This document shows positions 8,642 to 17,492 of a stretch of 64,000 bases of DNA, in pieces (within the stretch, counting starts at the first letter, position 1; each line of letters starts with the position of its first letter). A program made the translations under genes and the position numbers. Under the pieces are notes generated by a model, which was not told where the DNA came from, did no database searches, and was given only the letters and a program-made list of their open reading frames with translations. Origin of the DNA: Phytoactinopolyspora halotolerans (GTDB lineage: Bacteria; Actinomycetota; Actinomycetes; Jiangellales; Jiangellaceae); contig NZ_JAAGOA010000014.1 of the NCBI RefSeq assembly GCF_010550675.1, forward strand, positions 62,001 through 126,000. Direction: 5' to 3'.

Positions 8642-9327
8642 GCCTGGTCGTCTCCGGTGCGGAACGCCGGGTGCCGCGACGCCACCTTTCTGGCCAGGGT
8701 GAGATGGCCGCCCAGGTAGCCGGCACCGGATGCGACCACGCCGCCGGCCAGCGAGAGCAGTACGCCCGCGGCGTGCCGGTCCCGGCGCCGGGCGGACCAG
8801 GAGGCGGCGTAGAGGCCGAGCGCAGCGCTGTTGCCCAGCGCGTGGACGAAACCGACCCGGCGGTCGCGGTCGCTGGTCTCGGCCCACTCGGCGACGCCGG
8901 TCAACGCGGTGGGGACGGCGGTCAGCACTCCGAACGCGATCAGTCGGCGGCTCGCCGGGCGGCAGCGCCGGCCGCCGATCAGGTCCAGCACCGTGCTCGA
9001 CGTCCACGCCCCCAGCGGCAGGTCGGTGAGCAGCGGATGGGCGGCGTGCCCGAGCCAGCCGGTGCCGTGCAGCATCGTCCGGTTGCGCGGTTCGGCCACC
9101 AGGCGCTGCGCGAGGCGGTGCACGGGCTCTTGCACGCGGTCGATGACTCGCGTCCGTTCCAGGGCCTGCGTCCAGCGCACCAGCGCAGGTTTCTCGGCCG
9201 CCGCCTGGTCCGGCCCGGTCGGGCGGAACGGGTCGGGCGCGTTCGCCGTGGGCTCGGAGTCCTGGTCGTGGTACTCGTCCGTGCGCGTCGTGGTTCGTTG
9301 CGTCGTGGCGCGTTGCGTCGTCGTCAT
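8623..9327 (-). CDS. DUF2231-type membrane protein
   Basis: A 234-aa protein. A hydrophilic, Thr/Arg-rich N-terminus of about 55 residues is followed by a soluble helical stretch and then about four hydrophobic segments. The motif HPLLTDLPLGAW is characteristic of DUF2231 integral membrane domains, whose function is not known (redox or heme-related roles have been suggested). It is the last gene of a coupled minus-strand operon: its ATG at 9327 overlaps the GT2 stop (ATGA). Confidence 0.75.
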   Translation of the reverse strand: MTTTQRATTQRTTTRTDEYHDQDSEPTANAPDPFRPTGPDQAAAEKPALVRWTQALERTRVIDRVQEPVHRLAQRLVAEPRNRTMLHGTGWLGHAAHPLLTDLPLGAWTSSTVLDLIGGRRCRPASRRLIAFGVLTAVPTALTGVAEWAETSDRDRRVGFVHALGNSAALGLYAASWSARRRDRHAAGVLLSLAGGVVASGAGYLGGHLTLARKVASRHPAFRTGDDQAQTPVG

Positions 9328-10403
9328 AGCTGTCGCGTACCCGCCGACGCACGGGCCATGCCTGTCGCGCGTACCGGCCCCGGTCCGGCCACCTCACGGG
9401 CAGGCCGGCGGTCAGAACTCCACGGCACGAGGTGGCGGTACCGCAGCCAGCCGCGCGCGGTGTGCCACGTGGCGGCGGGTGGGATCAGCACGCTGGTGAC
9501 GACCATGCGGATGACCTCGGCAGCGGTGCGCGGACCCGGGCCGATGCGGGTCGCGGCGAACTCCGCGGTGCTGGCCCCCCAGGCCAAGGCGGCGGCCAGG
9601 GCGGCGCGCCGGCGCCCGGCGGCCGCGAGTGCGACAGCGAGACCTCCGGCGGCGGTGATGGCCGCATGCCTGCCCTTGCGGCCCCGGCCGGCCTGTGCCC
9701 GGTCCCGCCAGCCCGGTCCGTGCAGCCGCCGCATGAGCATGTCGTCGGCGTTGCCGGCCTGGCTGCGGACACTGCTGAAGAAGCCGGAGGGGCGGACCGG
9801 GTGCACGATCCGCCGCCCGCCCCGCACGATCCGGCCGCCACGGGCGATGATCCGCAGGGCGATGTCGGCGTCCTCGCGGTAGGCGCGGTGGAACCGCTCG
9901 TCGAAGCCGTCCACGGCGGCCAGAGCGGAGCGGCGGTATGTCATGTCCGCCGTGATCCACGCGGCGTGCTCCAGACCGGCGGTGCCGCGCTCGTCGTCGG
10001 TCGGCCGTCGATGCCGCGGCAACGGCACCCGCACCCGCCCCTGAGACCCAGCCACGTCGTCGTCCACGGTGCCCAGGTCGTGTCCGAGGTCGGCGAGCCA
10101 CCCGGCGTCGGGCTCGACGTCGTCGTCGAGAAAGCTCACCCAGGGCGTCCGCGACGCCCGCCAGCCGACATTCCGGGCCGCCGCCGGGCCGCGTCCGCCG
10201 GAGCGCAGCACACGGACCCCCGGCGGGACATCGAGCGGCGCGGACCCGTCAGCGGACCCGTCAGCGGATCCGTGGCCAGGGCGGTCGTCGACGACGAGGA
10301 TCTCGGCCGGCTGCGGCGTCGCGCCCGACAGCACCCGCAGCAGGCGGTGCAGGCTGGGACGACCGACCGTCGGAACGACGACGGTCGTCGGCAGCGGACT
10401 CAC
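9324..10403 (-). CDS. GT2-family glycosyltransferase
   Basis: A 359-aa protein with an N-terminal GT-A domain: TTVVVPTVGRPSLHRLL, ILVVDDRPG, the metal-binding FLDDDVEPDAGW and the late REDADIALR motif. After residue about 225 comes an Ala-rich region with two hydrophobic segments, so it is probably membrane-anchored. A short SADG repeat lies at about residue 47. The GTG at 10403 overlaps the carbamoyltransferase stop (GTGA), which fixes the start; a longer open frame upstream lies inside the preceding gene. Acceptor unknown. Confidence 0.85.
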   Translation of the reverse strand: MSPLPTTVVVPTVGRPSLHRLLRVLSGATPQPAEILVVDDRPGHGSADGSADGSAPLDVPPGVRVLRSGGRGPAAARNVGWRASRTPWVSFLDDDVEPDAGWLADLGHDLGTVDDDVAGSQGRVRVPLPRHRRPTDDERGTAGLEHAAWITADMTYRRSALAAVDGFDERFHRAYREDADIALRIIARGGRIVRGGRRIVHPVRPSGFFSSVRSQAGNADDMLMRRLHGPGWRDRAQAGRGRKGRHAAITAAGGLAVALAAAGRRRAALAAALAWGASTAEFAATRIGPGPRTAAEVIRMVVTSVLIPPAATWHTARGWLRYRHLVPWSSDRRPAREVAGPGPVRATGMARASAGTRQL

Positions 10404-12037
10404 AGGGCGCCTCGCCGCACCACGTACGGGCCGAGCACGAGCAGATCGACAGGGGTGGAGCCGAAGCACTCGAGGGCGTCCCGCGGAGAGTCCACCATCG
10501 GCCGGCCCGCGGTGTTCAGGCTGGTGTTGACCACGACGGGCAGCCCGGTGCGCCGTTCGAACTCGTCCAGCACGCGGGCGACGAGCGGCTCATCGGCGCG
10601 GTCCACCGTCTGGATCCGCGCCGTGCCATCGACGTGCACGACCGCCGGGATCCGGTGCCGCCACTGGCTCGCCACGTCGTGCGTGAACAGCATGTACGGC
10701 GACGGGATCGGCCCTCGGGAGAAGATCTCCGCGGCCCTCTCGGCCAGCACCATCGGGGCGATCGGGCGGAACTGTTCGCGGCCTTTCACGTCATTGAGCC
10801 GATGGATGTTGTCCTGGTGACCGGGGTGGGCCAGCAGGGAACGGTGTCCGAGCGCGCGCGGGCCGTACTCGCTGCCGCCCTGGAACCAGGCGACGACGCC
10901 GTTCTCGGCCAGGCAGTCGGCGGCCGCGACGGCTACGTCGTCCGGGCGCTCGTACGGCAGCCTGGCCTTGTCCAGCTCGGCGGCGAGCTCCGCGTCGCTC
11001 CAGGAGCGGCCCAGGCCGGCCCCGCGCATCGGCTGTAGCGTGTCGCCGCCCGCCTGGGCGAGGTGCAGCGCCGCGCCGAGTGCCGTTCCCGCGTCGCCGG
11101 CGGCCGGTTGGATCCAGACGTCCCGGTAGCCGCTGCGGCGGGCGATCTCGGTGTTGGCGACGCAGTTCAGCGCCACGCCGCCGGCCATGGTGAGGACGTC
11201 GCCGTCGGTCTTGTTCCGCAGCCACGCCGCCAGCTCCACCAGCACATCCTCCAGGTGGCGCTGCACGCTGGCGGCCAGATCGGCGTGGTCGGCGGTCCAG
11301 TCCTGGCCGCGGAGGCGAGCCGGTGCGAAGGTGGACCAGTCGATCTCCTCGGTCCGGAAACCTCCGTCGCCGGTGGCGTAGACGGCGTCGGCGAGGGCGT
11401 CTGAGAACCGCGGTTGCCCGTACGAGGCCATCGCCATCACCTTGTACTCGTCGCTGCTGCGCAGGAAGCCGAGGTGTTCGGTCATGTCTTCGTACATCAG
11501 GCCGAGCGAGTGCGGGAGTTCCTGGGTGGCCAGCACCTTCAGCGCACCGGTGTCGTCGTACTGGCCGGCCAGGTGGCTGGCACGTTCGCCCCGCCCGTCC
11601 AGCACGAGCACGTCGTTCGCGCTGTGGGGAGCAGCGAGGCCGGCCGACGCGGCATGTGCCACGTGGTGCGCCACGTACTGCACATCGGCGGCGTGGAGAC
11701 CCGCCAGTGCGGTGGCGATGAACCGCGGCGCGGCCTCGGCGTACATGCGGCGCAGGTAGTCCCACGGGTCGTGCAGGCCCATCTCGGACGTCGGCAGGGT
11801 GAGCTCCGGATCGAACGAGTACCCGACCGCGTCCAGCTGCCGCGGTTCGATGCCGGCGGTCTCCAGGCACCAGCGGGCGGCCCGTTCGGGTAGCTCCCAG
11901 GCCGAGAACGGCACCGGGCGCTTGCCGTGTTTGCGCCGGCTGAAGCGCTCCTCCTCGGCGGCGGCGACGATCTCGCCGTCGACGACGAGCGCGGCCGCCG
12001 GGTCGTGAAAGATGGCGTTGATGCCGAGCACCTTCAT
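10400..12037 (-). CDS. Carbamoyltransferase (NodU/CmcH family)
   Basis: A 545-aa O-carbamoyltransferase. Enzymes of this family use carbamoyl phosphate and ATP to carbamoylate a hydroxyl on a sugar or secondary metabolite. The Kae1-like N-terminal domain has NAIFHDPAAALVVDG, AAAEEERFSRRKHGK, the metal-binding HHVAHAASA and MAGGVALNCVAN. The C-terminal YrdC-like domain has EYGPRALGHRSLLAHP, FRPIAPMV and NTSLNTAGRPM. It heads a coupled operon with GT2 and DUF2231. The glycosyltransferase context suggests carbamoylation of an extracellular glycan rather than an antibiotic. Confidence 0.9.
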   Translation of the reverse strand: MKVLGINAIFHDPAAALVVDGEIVAAAEEERFSRRKHGKRPVPFSAWELPERAARWCLETAGIEPRQLDAVGYSFDPELTLPTSEMGLHDPWDYLRRMYAEAAPRFIATALAGLHAADVQYVAHHVAHAASAGLAAPHSANDVLVLDGRGERASHLAGQYDDTGALKVLATQELPHSLGLMYEDMTEHLGFLRSSDEYKVMAMASYGQPRFSDALADAVYATGDGGFRTEEIDWSTFAPARLRGQDWTADHADLAASVQRHLEDVLVELAAWLRNKTDGDVLTMAGGVALNCVANTEIARRSGYRDVWIQPAAGDAGTALGAALHLAQAGGDTLQPMRGAGLGRSWSDAELAAELDKARLPYERPDDVAVAAADCLAENGVVAWFQGGSEYGPRALGHRSLLAHPGHQDNIHRLNDVKGREQFRPIAPMVLAERAAEIFSRGPIPSPYMLFTHDVASQWRHRIPAVVHVDGTARIQTVDRADEPLVARVLDEFERRTGLPVVVNTSLNTAGRPMVDSPRDALECFGSTPVDLLVLGPYVVRRGAL

Positions 12038-12138
12038 AGATCGTGTCCTCTGCCTGTGATCGCCCGACTCGTGCGGGCTCTGACTCCGTCGTTGCCCTGC
12101 CTGTGCCCACTTCGAGAGAAGAGAAACGCTCGAGCCGG

Positions 12139-12189
12139 GCCACACGGGGCGCCGCGCCACACGGGACGCCGCGCCACACGGGCATGGCA
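12139..12189 (+). repeat. Three tandem 17-bp units in a divergent promoter region
   Basis: The unit GCCACACGGGRCGCCGC occurs at 12139-12155 and 12156-12172, with a degraded third copy from 12173. It sits in the 249-bp gap between the divergent carbamoyltransferase and glycosyltransferase genes. It could be an operator array or slippage product. Confidence 0.5.
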
Positions 12190-12286
12190 CGCTGTATGCC
12201 TCCACAAACGGCGCGAAACGGACGCGTTCGCCGTCCCTCAGCGTGCCGTCCATACGCATCGCCGACGGGTGCGAGGGTTGGTGATC

Positions 12287-13276
12287 ATGGGATCGGGGAA
12301 CCGGGGCGGCATGCGGATTCTCGTCTGGCACGTGCACGGCTCTTGGATGACGGCGTTCGTGCACGGTGGGCACGAGTACATCGTTCCGGTGACCCGGGAC
12401 CGGGGGCCGGACGGGCTGGGCCGGGCGCGGACCTTCAGCTGGCCGGAGAGCGCCGTGGAGGTGCCGCTGCACCAGCTCGCCCAACGCGACCCGGAGGTCG
12501 TGGTGCTGCAGCGCCCGGATGACATCGAACTGTGCCGACGGTGGCTGGGGCGGGAACCGGGGCGCGACGTCCCGGCGGTGTACGTCGAGCACAACACGCC
12601 GCCCGGCGGGGTGACCACCCGGCATGCGCTGGCGGACCAGCAGGACGTCGCGATCGTGCACGTCACCCATTTCAACCGGCTCGTCTGGGACAGCGGCGAG
12701 GCGCCGACGACGGTCGTGGAGCACGGGATCGTCGACCCCGGCTACCGGTATACGGGGGAGGTGGCCGCCGCGGGTGTTGTGGTGAACGAGCCGGTCCGGC
12801 GGGGGAGGGCGGTCGGCGCCGATCTGCTCGCGCCGCTGGCGGACGCGGTCCCGATCGACGTCTTCGGGATGGGCGTTGACCGGCTGCCGGACGCGTACAC
12901 GTTCCCGGCCGGACGTTGCCGGACGTTCCCGGACCTGCCGCAGGATCGGATGCACGACGAGCTGGCGCAGCGCCGGGTCTACGTGCACACGCACCGGTGG
13001 ACGTCGCTCGGGCTGTCGCTGCTGGAGGCGATGCACCTGGGCATGCCGGTGGTGGCGCTGGCCTGCACCGAGGTGCCGGTGGCGGTGCCGCCGGAGGCCG
13101 GTTTCGTGACCACCGACCCGGCGCGCCTGGCGGAGGCGGCCGTGCGGTTCCTGGAGGAACCCGGCGGCGCCCGAACGGCCGGTCTGGCCGCGCGGGAGGT
13201 GGCGCTGAAACGGTACGGCCTGGAGCGCTTCCTCAGCGATTGGGATGCGGTGCTGGAGAACGTCGTCGCTGGGTGA
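12287..13276 (+). CDS. Glycosyltransferase (GT-B fold, GT4-like)
   Basis: A protein of about 329 aa. MRILVWHVHGSWMTAF opens the N-terminal Rossmann domain. VYVEHNTPPGG and VTHFNRLVW match mid-domain positions, and THRWTSLGLSLLEAMHLGMPVV is the EX7E-like donor-binding signature. The start is ambiguous: ATG 12287 (GAGGG 10 bases upstream) or ATG 12311, directly before the conserved MRILVW. It is divergent from the carbamoyltransferase and probably belongs to the same glycan locus. Sugar donor and acceptor unknown. Confidence 0.8.
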   Translation: MGSGNRGGMRILVWHVHGSWMTAFVHGGHEYIVPVTRDRGPDGLGRARTFSWPESAVEVPLHQLAQRDPEVVVLQRPDDIELCRRWLGREPGRDVPAVYVEHNTPPGGVTTRHALADQQDVAIVHVTHFNRLVWDSGEAPTTVVEHGIVDPGYRYTGEVAAAGVVVNEPVRRGRAVGADLLAPLADAVPIDVFGMGVDRLPDAYTFPAGRCRTFPDLPQDRMHDELAQRRVYVHTHRWTSLGLSLLEAMHLGMPVVALACTEVPVAVPPEAGFVTTDPARLAEAAVRFLEEPGGARTAGLAAREVALKRYGLERFLSDWDAVLENVVAG

Positions 13277-13435
13277 CGTGCGGCCGCCGGGCATGGCATT
13301 CACACGGTGAGCGGCCGTCGTGCTGTGGTCGGTCCGTCGTCAAACCTCGATCATTGCACGTTGAGAGATATCACCGCAGCTACTCGTAAGGAATCAGGCG
13401 TGTTCGCGGGTAGATGAACGTCAACAGGTAGTGAT

Positions 13436-13451
13436 CCGATCGTGTGTTCGA
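13436..13451 (+). promoter_or_regulatory. LexA-type SOS box
   Basis: CCGATC-GTGT-GTTCGA matches the actinobacterial LexA consensus TCGAAC-N4-GTTCGA at 10 of 12 positions, with one perfect half-site. It lies 13 bp upstream of the DUF222-HNH start. DUF222/13E12-type genes are known LexA targets in mycobacteria. Confidence 0.68.
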
Positions 13452-13463
13452 TAGCATGTGGTC

Positions 13464-14845
13464 ATGTCTACCTCTGCTTCTGACTCGCAACCGCCGTCCG
13501 GCACGCGCGGCTTGGCCGCGACTGCGCCTGGCCCTGCGTTGGGTCTGGCGTTGGAGGAGTGTCAGCCGCGACAGCTGGACGACTATGACGTGGTCGACGC
13601 GATCGTGGCGTGCGAGCGGCAGATGGCGCATCTTCAGGCGGTGCAGGCGCGGATGGTGCAGGAGTTGTCCGGGCGGGAGAACTACGCGTTCTGCGTGGCG
13701 TGTGAGGACACCGAGGTCGACAACGCGTTCCACACCCATGACCGGGCCGACGCCGTGGGTCAGGAGCTCAGCCCTGCCCTGACCTGGACGCCGAACGAGG
13801 CGAAGAATCATGCCGGGCTGGCGATCGAGCTGGTCGAGGAGCACCGGTCGGTGCTGCGTGCGCTGGAGCAGGGCCGGATCAGCTGGAACAAGGCGCGCAT
13901 CATCGTGCGCGGTGTGGCCTGGCTGCACGATGCGTGGTTGCAGGCCGAGGTCGAGGATCGGCTGTTGGAGGACGCGCCGGGGATGACCGAGCGGCAGCTG
14001 CATCGGCGGTTGAACCGGATGCTGTCCGAGGCCGACCCGGACACGGCGCGCAAGCGCCGCGCGGAGGGACGCAAGAAGCGCCGGGTGTGCCCGCCGGTAC
14101 CGGACGACGATGTGACCGGGATCGCGTCGATGACGCTGGTGGGTCCGGCCGAGGACCTGGCCGCGTTGTACACCGCTGTCGACGCGGGCGCGCGTGCGCT
14201 GCGCGCGGCAGGCGACTCGCGCAACCTGGACCAGCTCCGCTTCGATCTGCTGTGCCAGGTCGGGTGGAACGCCTTGGCCACGGGTGTGCTCGCCGGGCCG
14301 GAACAGGTGCGGCTGGCCCACCGGCACGGCCGTCCGGCCACGGTGAACGTGACGGTGCCGATCACCACGTTGGGTACGGGCCGATCCCCGCCGAGGCCGC
14401 GCGCCGTATCGCCGAGGACGCGGTGTTGCGCCGGTTGCTCACCGACCCGGTGGACGGGCGGTTGCTGGAATACGGCAGAACGACGTATTCGCCGCCGCGT
14501 GCGCTGAAGGACTTCGTGCTCGCCCGGGACAGCCGGTGCGTCTTCCCCACGTGTGACACGCCGTCGGATGTCTGCGACATCGACCACGGCGTCCCGTGGG
14601 AGGACGGCGGCACGACGGGCGCGTCGAACAACCATCCGTTGTCCCGCGGATGTCACGTCGCCAAGACATTGCACGGCTGGAGCATCGAGCACCTGGACTG
14701 GGGCGGCTACCGATGGCGAAGCCCGGCCGGACACACCTACACGGTTCCGCCGGAAGCCGTCGGACCCATCCGCCACCTCGCCCGACCGGAGCGTCGGCGT
14801 CCCCGCACCGATCCCGATGCCGACACCGAGACGCCGCCGTTCTAG
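13464..14845 (+). pseudogene. DUF222 / HNH endonuclease (13E12-type), frame-disrupted
   Basis: The N-terminal DUF222 region is open from ATG 13464 (GTG 13458 also possible) to about 14375 and ends VTVPITTLG. The continuation YGPIPAEAARR and the complete HNH nuclease domain (CVFPTCDTPSDVC, DIDHGVPWEDGG, HPLSRGCHVAKTLHGW) are in the -1 frame to 14845. Family members usually carry about ten residues between the ITTL and GYGPI motifs, so a small deletion not divisible by three is more likely than a one-base error. The nuclease Cys and His residues are intact. No good Shine-Dalgarno sequence is seen; a LexA-type box lies just upstream. Confidence 0.78.
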
Positions 14846-15038
14846 CACCCGCTGAACCGATCCGGTGCCGGCGACGTGGTCGCAACTTCCGTAGTACGGC
14901 TTGACCTGGTGCCGCAACCCGGGATGTACGCGAAGTGTCATCCCTGGCCGGACGACATCGACCCTGCTCACACGCGACTCTTGGGAGAGTCCGAGCAGTG
15001 CGGCCCTCGCGCTGCTCCTGTGTTGAGGAGGTTCGATC

Positions 15039-17228
15039 GTGGCGACCATGACATCGCCGACCGGCACCAGCCGACTGCAACGGTTGGCCGGATGGTCCCA
15101 GCGACACCACTGGCTCGCCCTGGTGGTGTGGGTGTTGGTGCTGGTCGGAGTCACCGCCGCGTCGCAGGCCGTCGGTAGTGACTACCACGACGACCACACG
15201 CTTCCCGGCACCGAGTCGCAAGAACTCAACGATCTGATGGAGGAGAACGCCCCGGAGCAGTCGGGCGACTCCATCCAGATCGTCGTCCACGACGAGGCCG
15301 GGCTGGCCGACGACGCCACCCAAGACCGGATCGCGTCGATGCTCGACGAGGTCCGCACGCTGCCGCACGTCGTCGGCGTCACCAGTCCGTACGAGTCCCA
15401 GCAGGCCCTCTCCGCCGACGGCACGATCGGTTACGCCACGGTGGCCCTGGACGCCGGCGCCACCGACGTGCCGACCGAAGCGGTCACCGACATCATCGAC
15501 ACGGCGCAGGCCGCCGGCGGCGACGGCCTTCAGGTCGAGCTGACCGGCGATGCCGTCCGCGGTGCCGAGGAATCCGAGGGCGGCGCGGCCGAAGGAGCGG
15601 GGATGCTGGCCGCGCTGGTGATCCTCGTCTTCATGTTCGGTTCCTTCCTGGCGGCGACACTGCCGGTGATCACCGCCGTCTTCGCGGTGGGCAGCACACT
15701 CGGGGTGGTGATCCTGGCGTCCAACCTCACCACCATCGCCAGCTACACCCCACCGCTGATGATGCTGGTCGGACTCGGTGTCGGCATCGACTATGCGCTG
15801 CTGATCTTCGCCCGGTACCGGACCGAGCTGCTGCGCGGTGCGGACCGTGGGCAGGCGGTCCGGATGGCGCTGGACACGGCTGGGCGATCGGTCATCTTCG
15901 CCGGCGTCACCGTGGTGATCGCCCTGATGGGTCTGTTCGCTCTGGGGCTGGGGTCGCTTCAGGGGGTCGCCTTGGCGGTGGCGCTGACCGTCCTGGTCAC
16001 CATGGCGGCGTCGCTGACGCTACTGCCGTGCCTGCTGACCGTCTTCGGCCGGCGGATCGAGCGACGCGTGATCAAGCACGCCGAGCGGACCGGGAAAGAC
16101 GAGGGACATCGTTGGCGGCGCCTGGCCGAAGCCGTCGCACGGCGCCCGTGGGCTCCGCTGACCGCCGCCGTCGTCGCCCTCGCGGCCTTGTCCATCCCGG
16201 TGCTGGACATGCGGCTGGGCTTCGCCGACGCGGGGAACGACCCGGAGTCCTCCACCAGCCGGCAGGCCTATGACCTGCTGGCCGAGGGGTTCGGCCCGGG
16301 TGTGAACGGTCCGCTGTTCGTGCTCGGGCAGGGCGTCGACGAGCAGAACGACGACGCCGTGCGGCAGGCCCTGGCGAGCACGCCAGGCGTCGCCGGTGTC
16401 ACACCCGTGCAGCACATTCCGGACTCGGAGCTCGCCACCACCATGGTCTTCCCGGCGAGCGCACCGCAGGACGAGGAGACCAGCGAGCTGGTCACCGAGC
16501 TGCGCGAGGACGTGCTGCCCACGCTGGCGGAGCAGACCGGCGGCCGCTACCTGGTCGGTGGCTCGACCGCCGCGGCCGAGGACTTCTCCACCGCGGTCAG
16601 CGATCGGATGCCGCTGTTCCTGCTGGTTGTGGTCGGACTGTCGTCGCTGCTGCTGATGGCGGTGTTCAGGTCGGTGCTCATCCCGCTGAAGGCGGCGATC
16701 CTGAACCTGCTCACCATCGGAGCCGCGCTGGGTGTGGTCACGATGGTCTTCGGTGAAGGCATGTTCGGCGTGCCCGCAGGCCCGGTCGAGGCGTTCGTAC
16801 CGGTGATGATCTTCGCCATCGTCTTCGGGCTGTCCATGGACTACGAGGTCTTCCTGGTCTCCCGGATGCACGAGGAGTGGCGCCGTTCCGGTGACGCGTT
16901 GCGGGCCATGCGCGAGGGCCTGGCCACCACGGGCGGTGTCATCACCGCGGCGGCGTTCATCATGATCGTCGTCTTCGGGGCGTTCGTGCTGAGCCCGGAC
17001 CGGATGCTGCAGCAGTTCGGGCTGGGGCTGGCCGTCGCCGTCTTCCTCGACGCCATCGTCGTGCGCTGCCTGGTGGTACCCGCGGTGATGCGCGTGATGG
17101 GGGAGCGGGCATGGTGGCTACCGCGCTGGCTCGACCGGATACTGCCGCGCATTCCGTTGGAACGCGACGACGTGGTCGCCGCATCCGCACCGGCGACCCG
17201 CGAGCTGCGTGAGGAGAACGCGAGATGA
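15039..17228 (+). CDS. MMPL-family RND transporter
   Basis: A 729-aa integral membrane protein with two repeats, each with a transmembrane helix, a large extracytoplasmic loop and a five-helix bundle. The first helix is at about 22-40 and the first loop at about 45-180. The family signature GVGIDYALLIFARYR follows near residue 243, with its counterpart FGLSMDYEVFLVSRMHEEW near 600. Members export lipids or hydrophobic compounds using the proton gradient. The start is GTG 15039, 7 bases after GAGGAGG (15025-15031). Its stop overlaps the ATG of a small membrane protein. Substrate unknown. Confidence 0.9.
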   Translation: MATMTSPTGTSRLQRLAGWSQRHHWLALVVWVLVLVGVTAASQAVGSDYHDDHTLPGTESQELNDLMEENAPEQSGDSIQIVVHDEAGLADDATQDRIASMLDEVRTLPHVVGVTSPYESQQALSADGTIGYATVALDAGATDVPTEAVTDIIDTAQAAGGDGLQVELTGDAVRGAEESEGGAAEGAGMLAALVILVFMFGSFLAATLPVITAVFAVGSTLGVVILASNLTTIASYTPPLMMLVGLGVGIDYALLIFARYRTELLRGADRGQAVRMALDTAGRSVIFAGVTVVIALMGLFALGLGSLQGVALAVALTVLVTMAASLTLLPCLLTVFGRRIERRVIKHAERTGKDEGHRWRRLAEAVARRPWAPLTAAVVALAALSIPVLDMRLGFADAGNDPESSTSRQAYDLLAEGFGPGVNGPLFVLGQGVDEQNDDAVRQALASTPGVAGVTPVQHIPDSELATTMVFPASAPQDEETSELVTELREDVLPTLAEQTGGRYLVGGSTAAAEDFSTAVSDRMPLFLLVVVGLSSLLLMAVFRSVLIPLKAAILNLLTIGAALGVVTMVFGEGMFGVPAGPVEAFVPVMIFAIVFGLSMDYEVFLVSRMHEEWRRSGDALRAMREGLATTGGVITAAAFIMIVVFGAFVLSPDRMLQQFGLGLAVAVFLDAIVVRCLVVPAVMRVMGERAWWLPRWLDRILPRIPLERDDVVAASAPATRELREENAR

Positions 17229-17476
17229 GCTGGGAACACGAGAACAACGGCGCAGACTGGGGCTCGCGTCCCGGGCGCAGCGTCAGCACGGCGGCGAGGG
17301 TGCGGCTCGTCGTGCTGATCGTGGTGGGTGTCGTGGCCGGGGAAGCGCTCGGGCTGGCGTTCGCCGACTCCGACGACGGCCGCGGATGGCTGCGCCCGAT
17401 CCTGATCGGCGGTTGCGTCGGCCTGGCCGTGCTGCTGGAGTTCGGCGTGCTCCGGCGCCTGGGCCGCCGCCGGTGA
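17225..17476 (+). CDS. Small membrane protein
   Basis: An 83-aa protein with two predicted membrane segments (about 27-44 and 60-75), separated by a short acidic loop and ending in an Arg cluster. The ATGA overlap with the MMPL stop implies translational coupling, so it may be an accessory of the transporter or a spacer before cydA. No recognised domain. Confidence 0.65.
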   Translation: MSWEHENNGADWGSRPGRSVSTAARVRLVVLIVVGVVAGEALGLAFADSDDGRGWLRPILIGGCVGLAVLLEFGVLRRLGRRR

Positions 17477-17492
17477 CCGAGCGGCTCACCAG

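Noticed and set aside
13380-14327. Minus-strand frame over the DUF222 gene
   Set aside because: Antisense shadow, although it stays open across the frameshift; no family motif.
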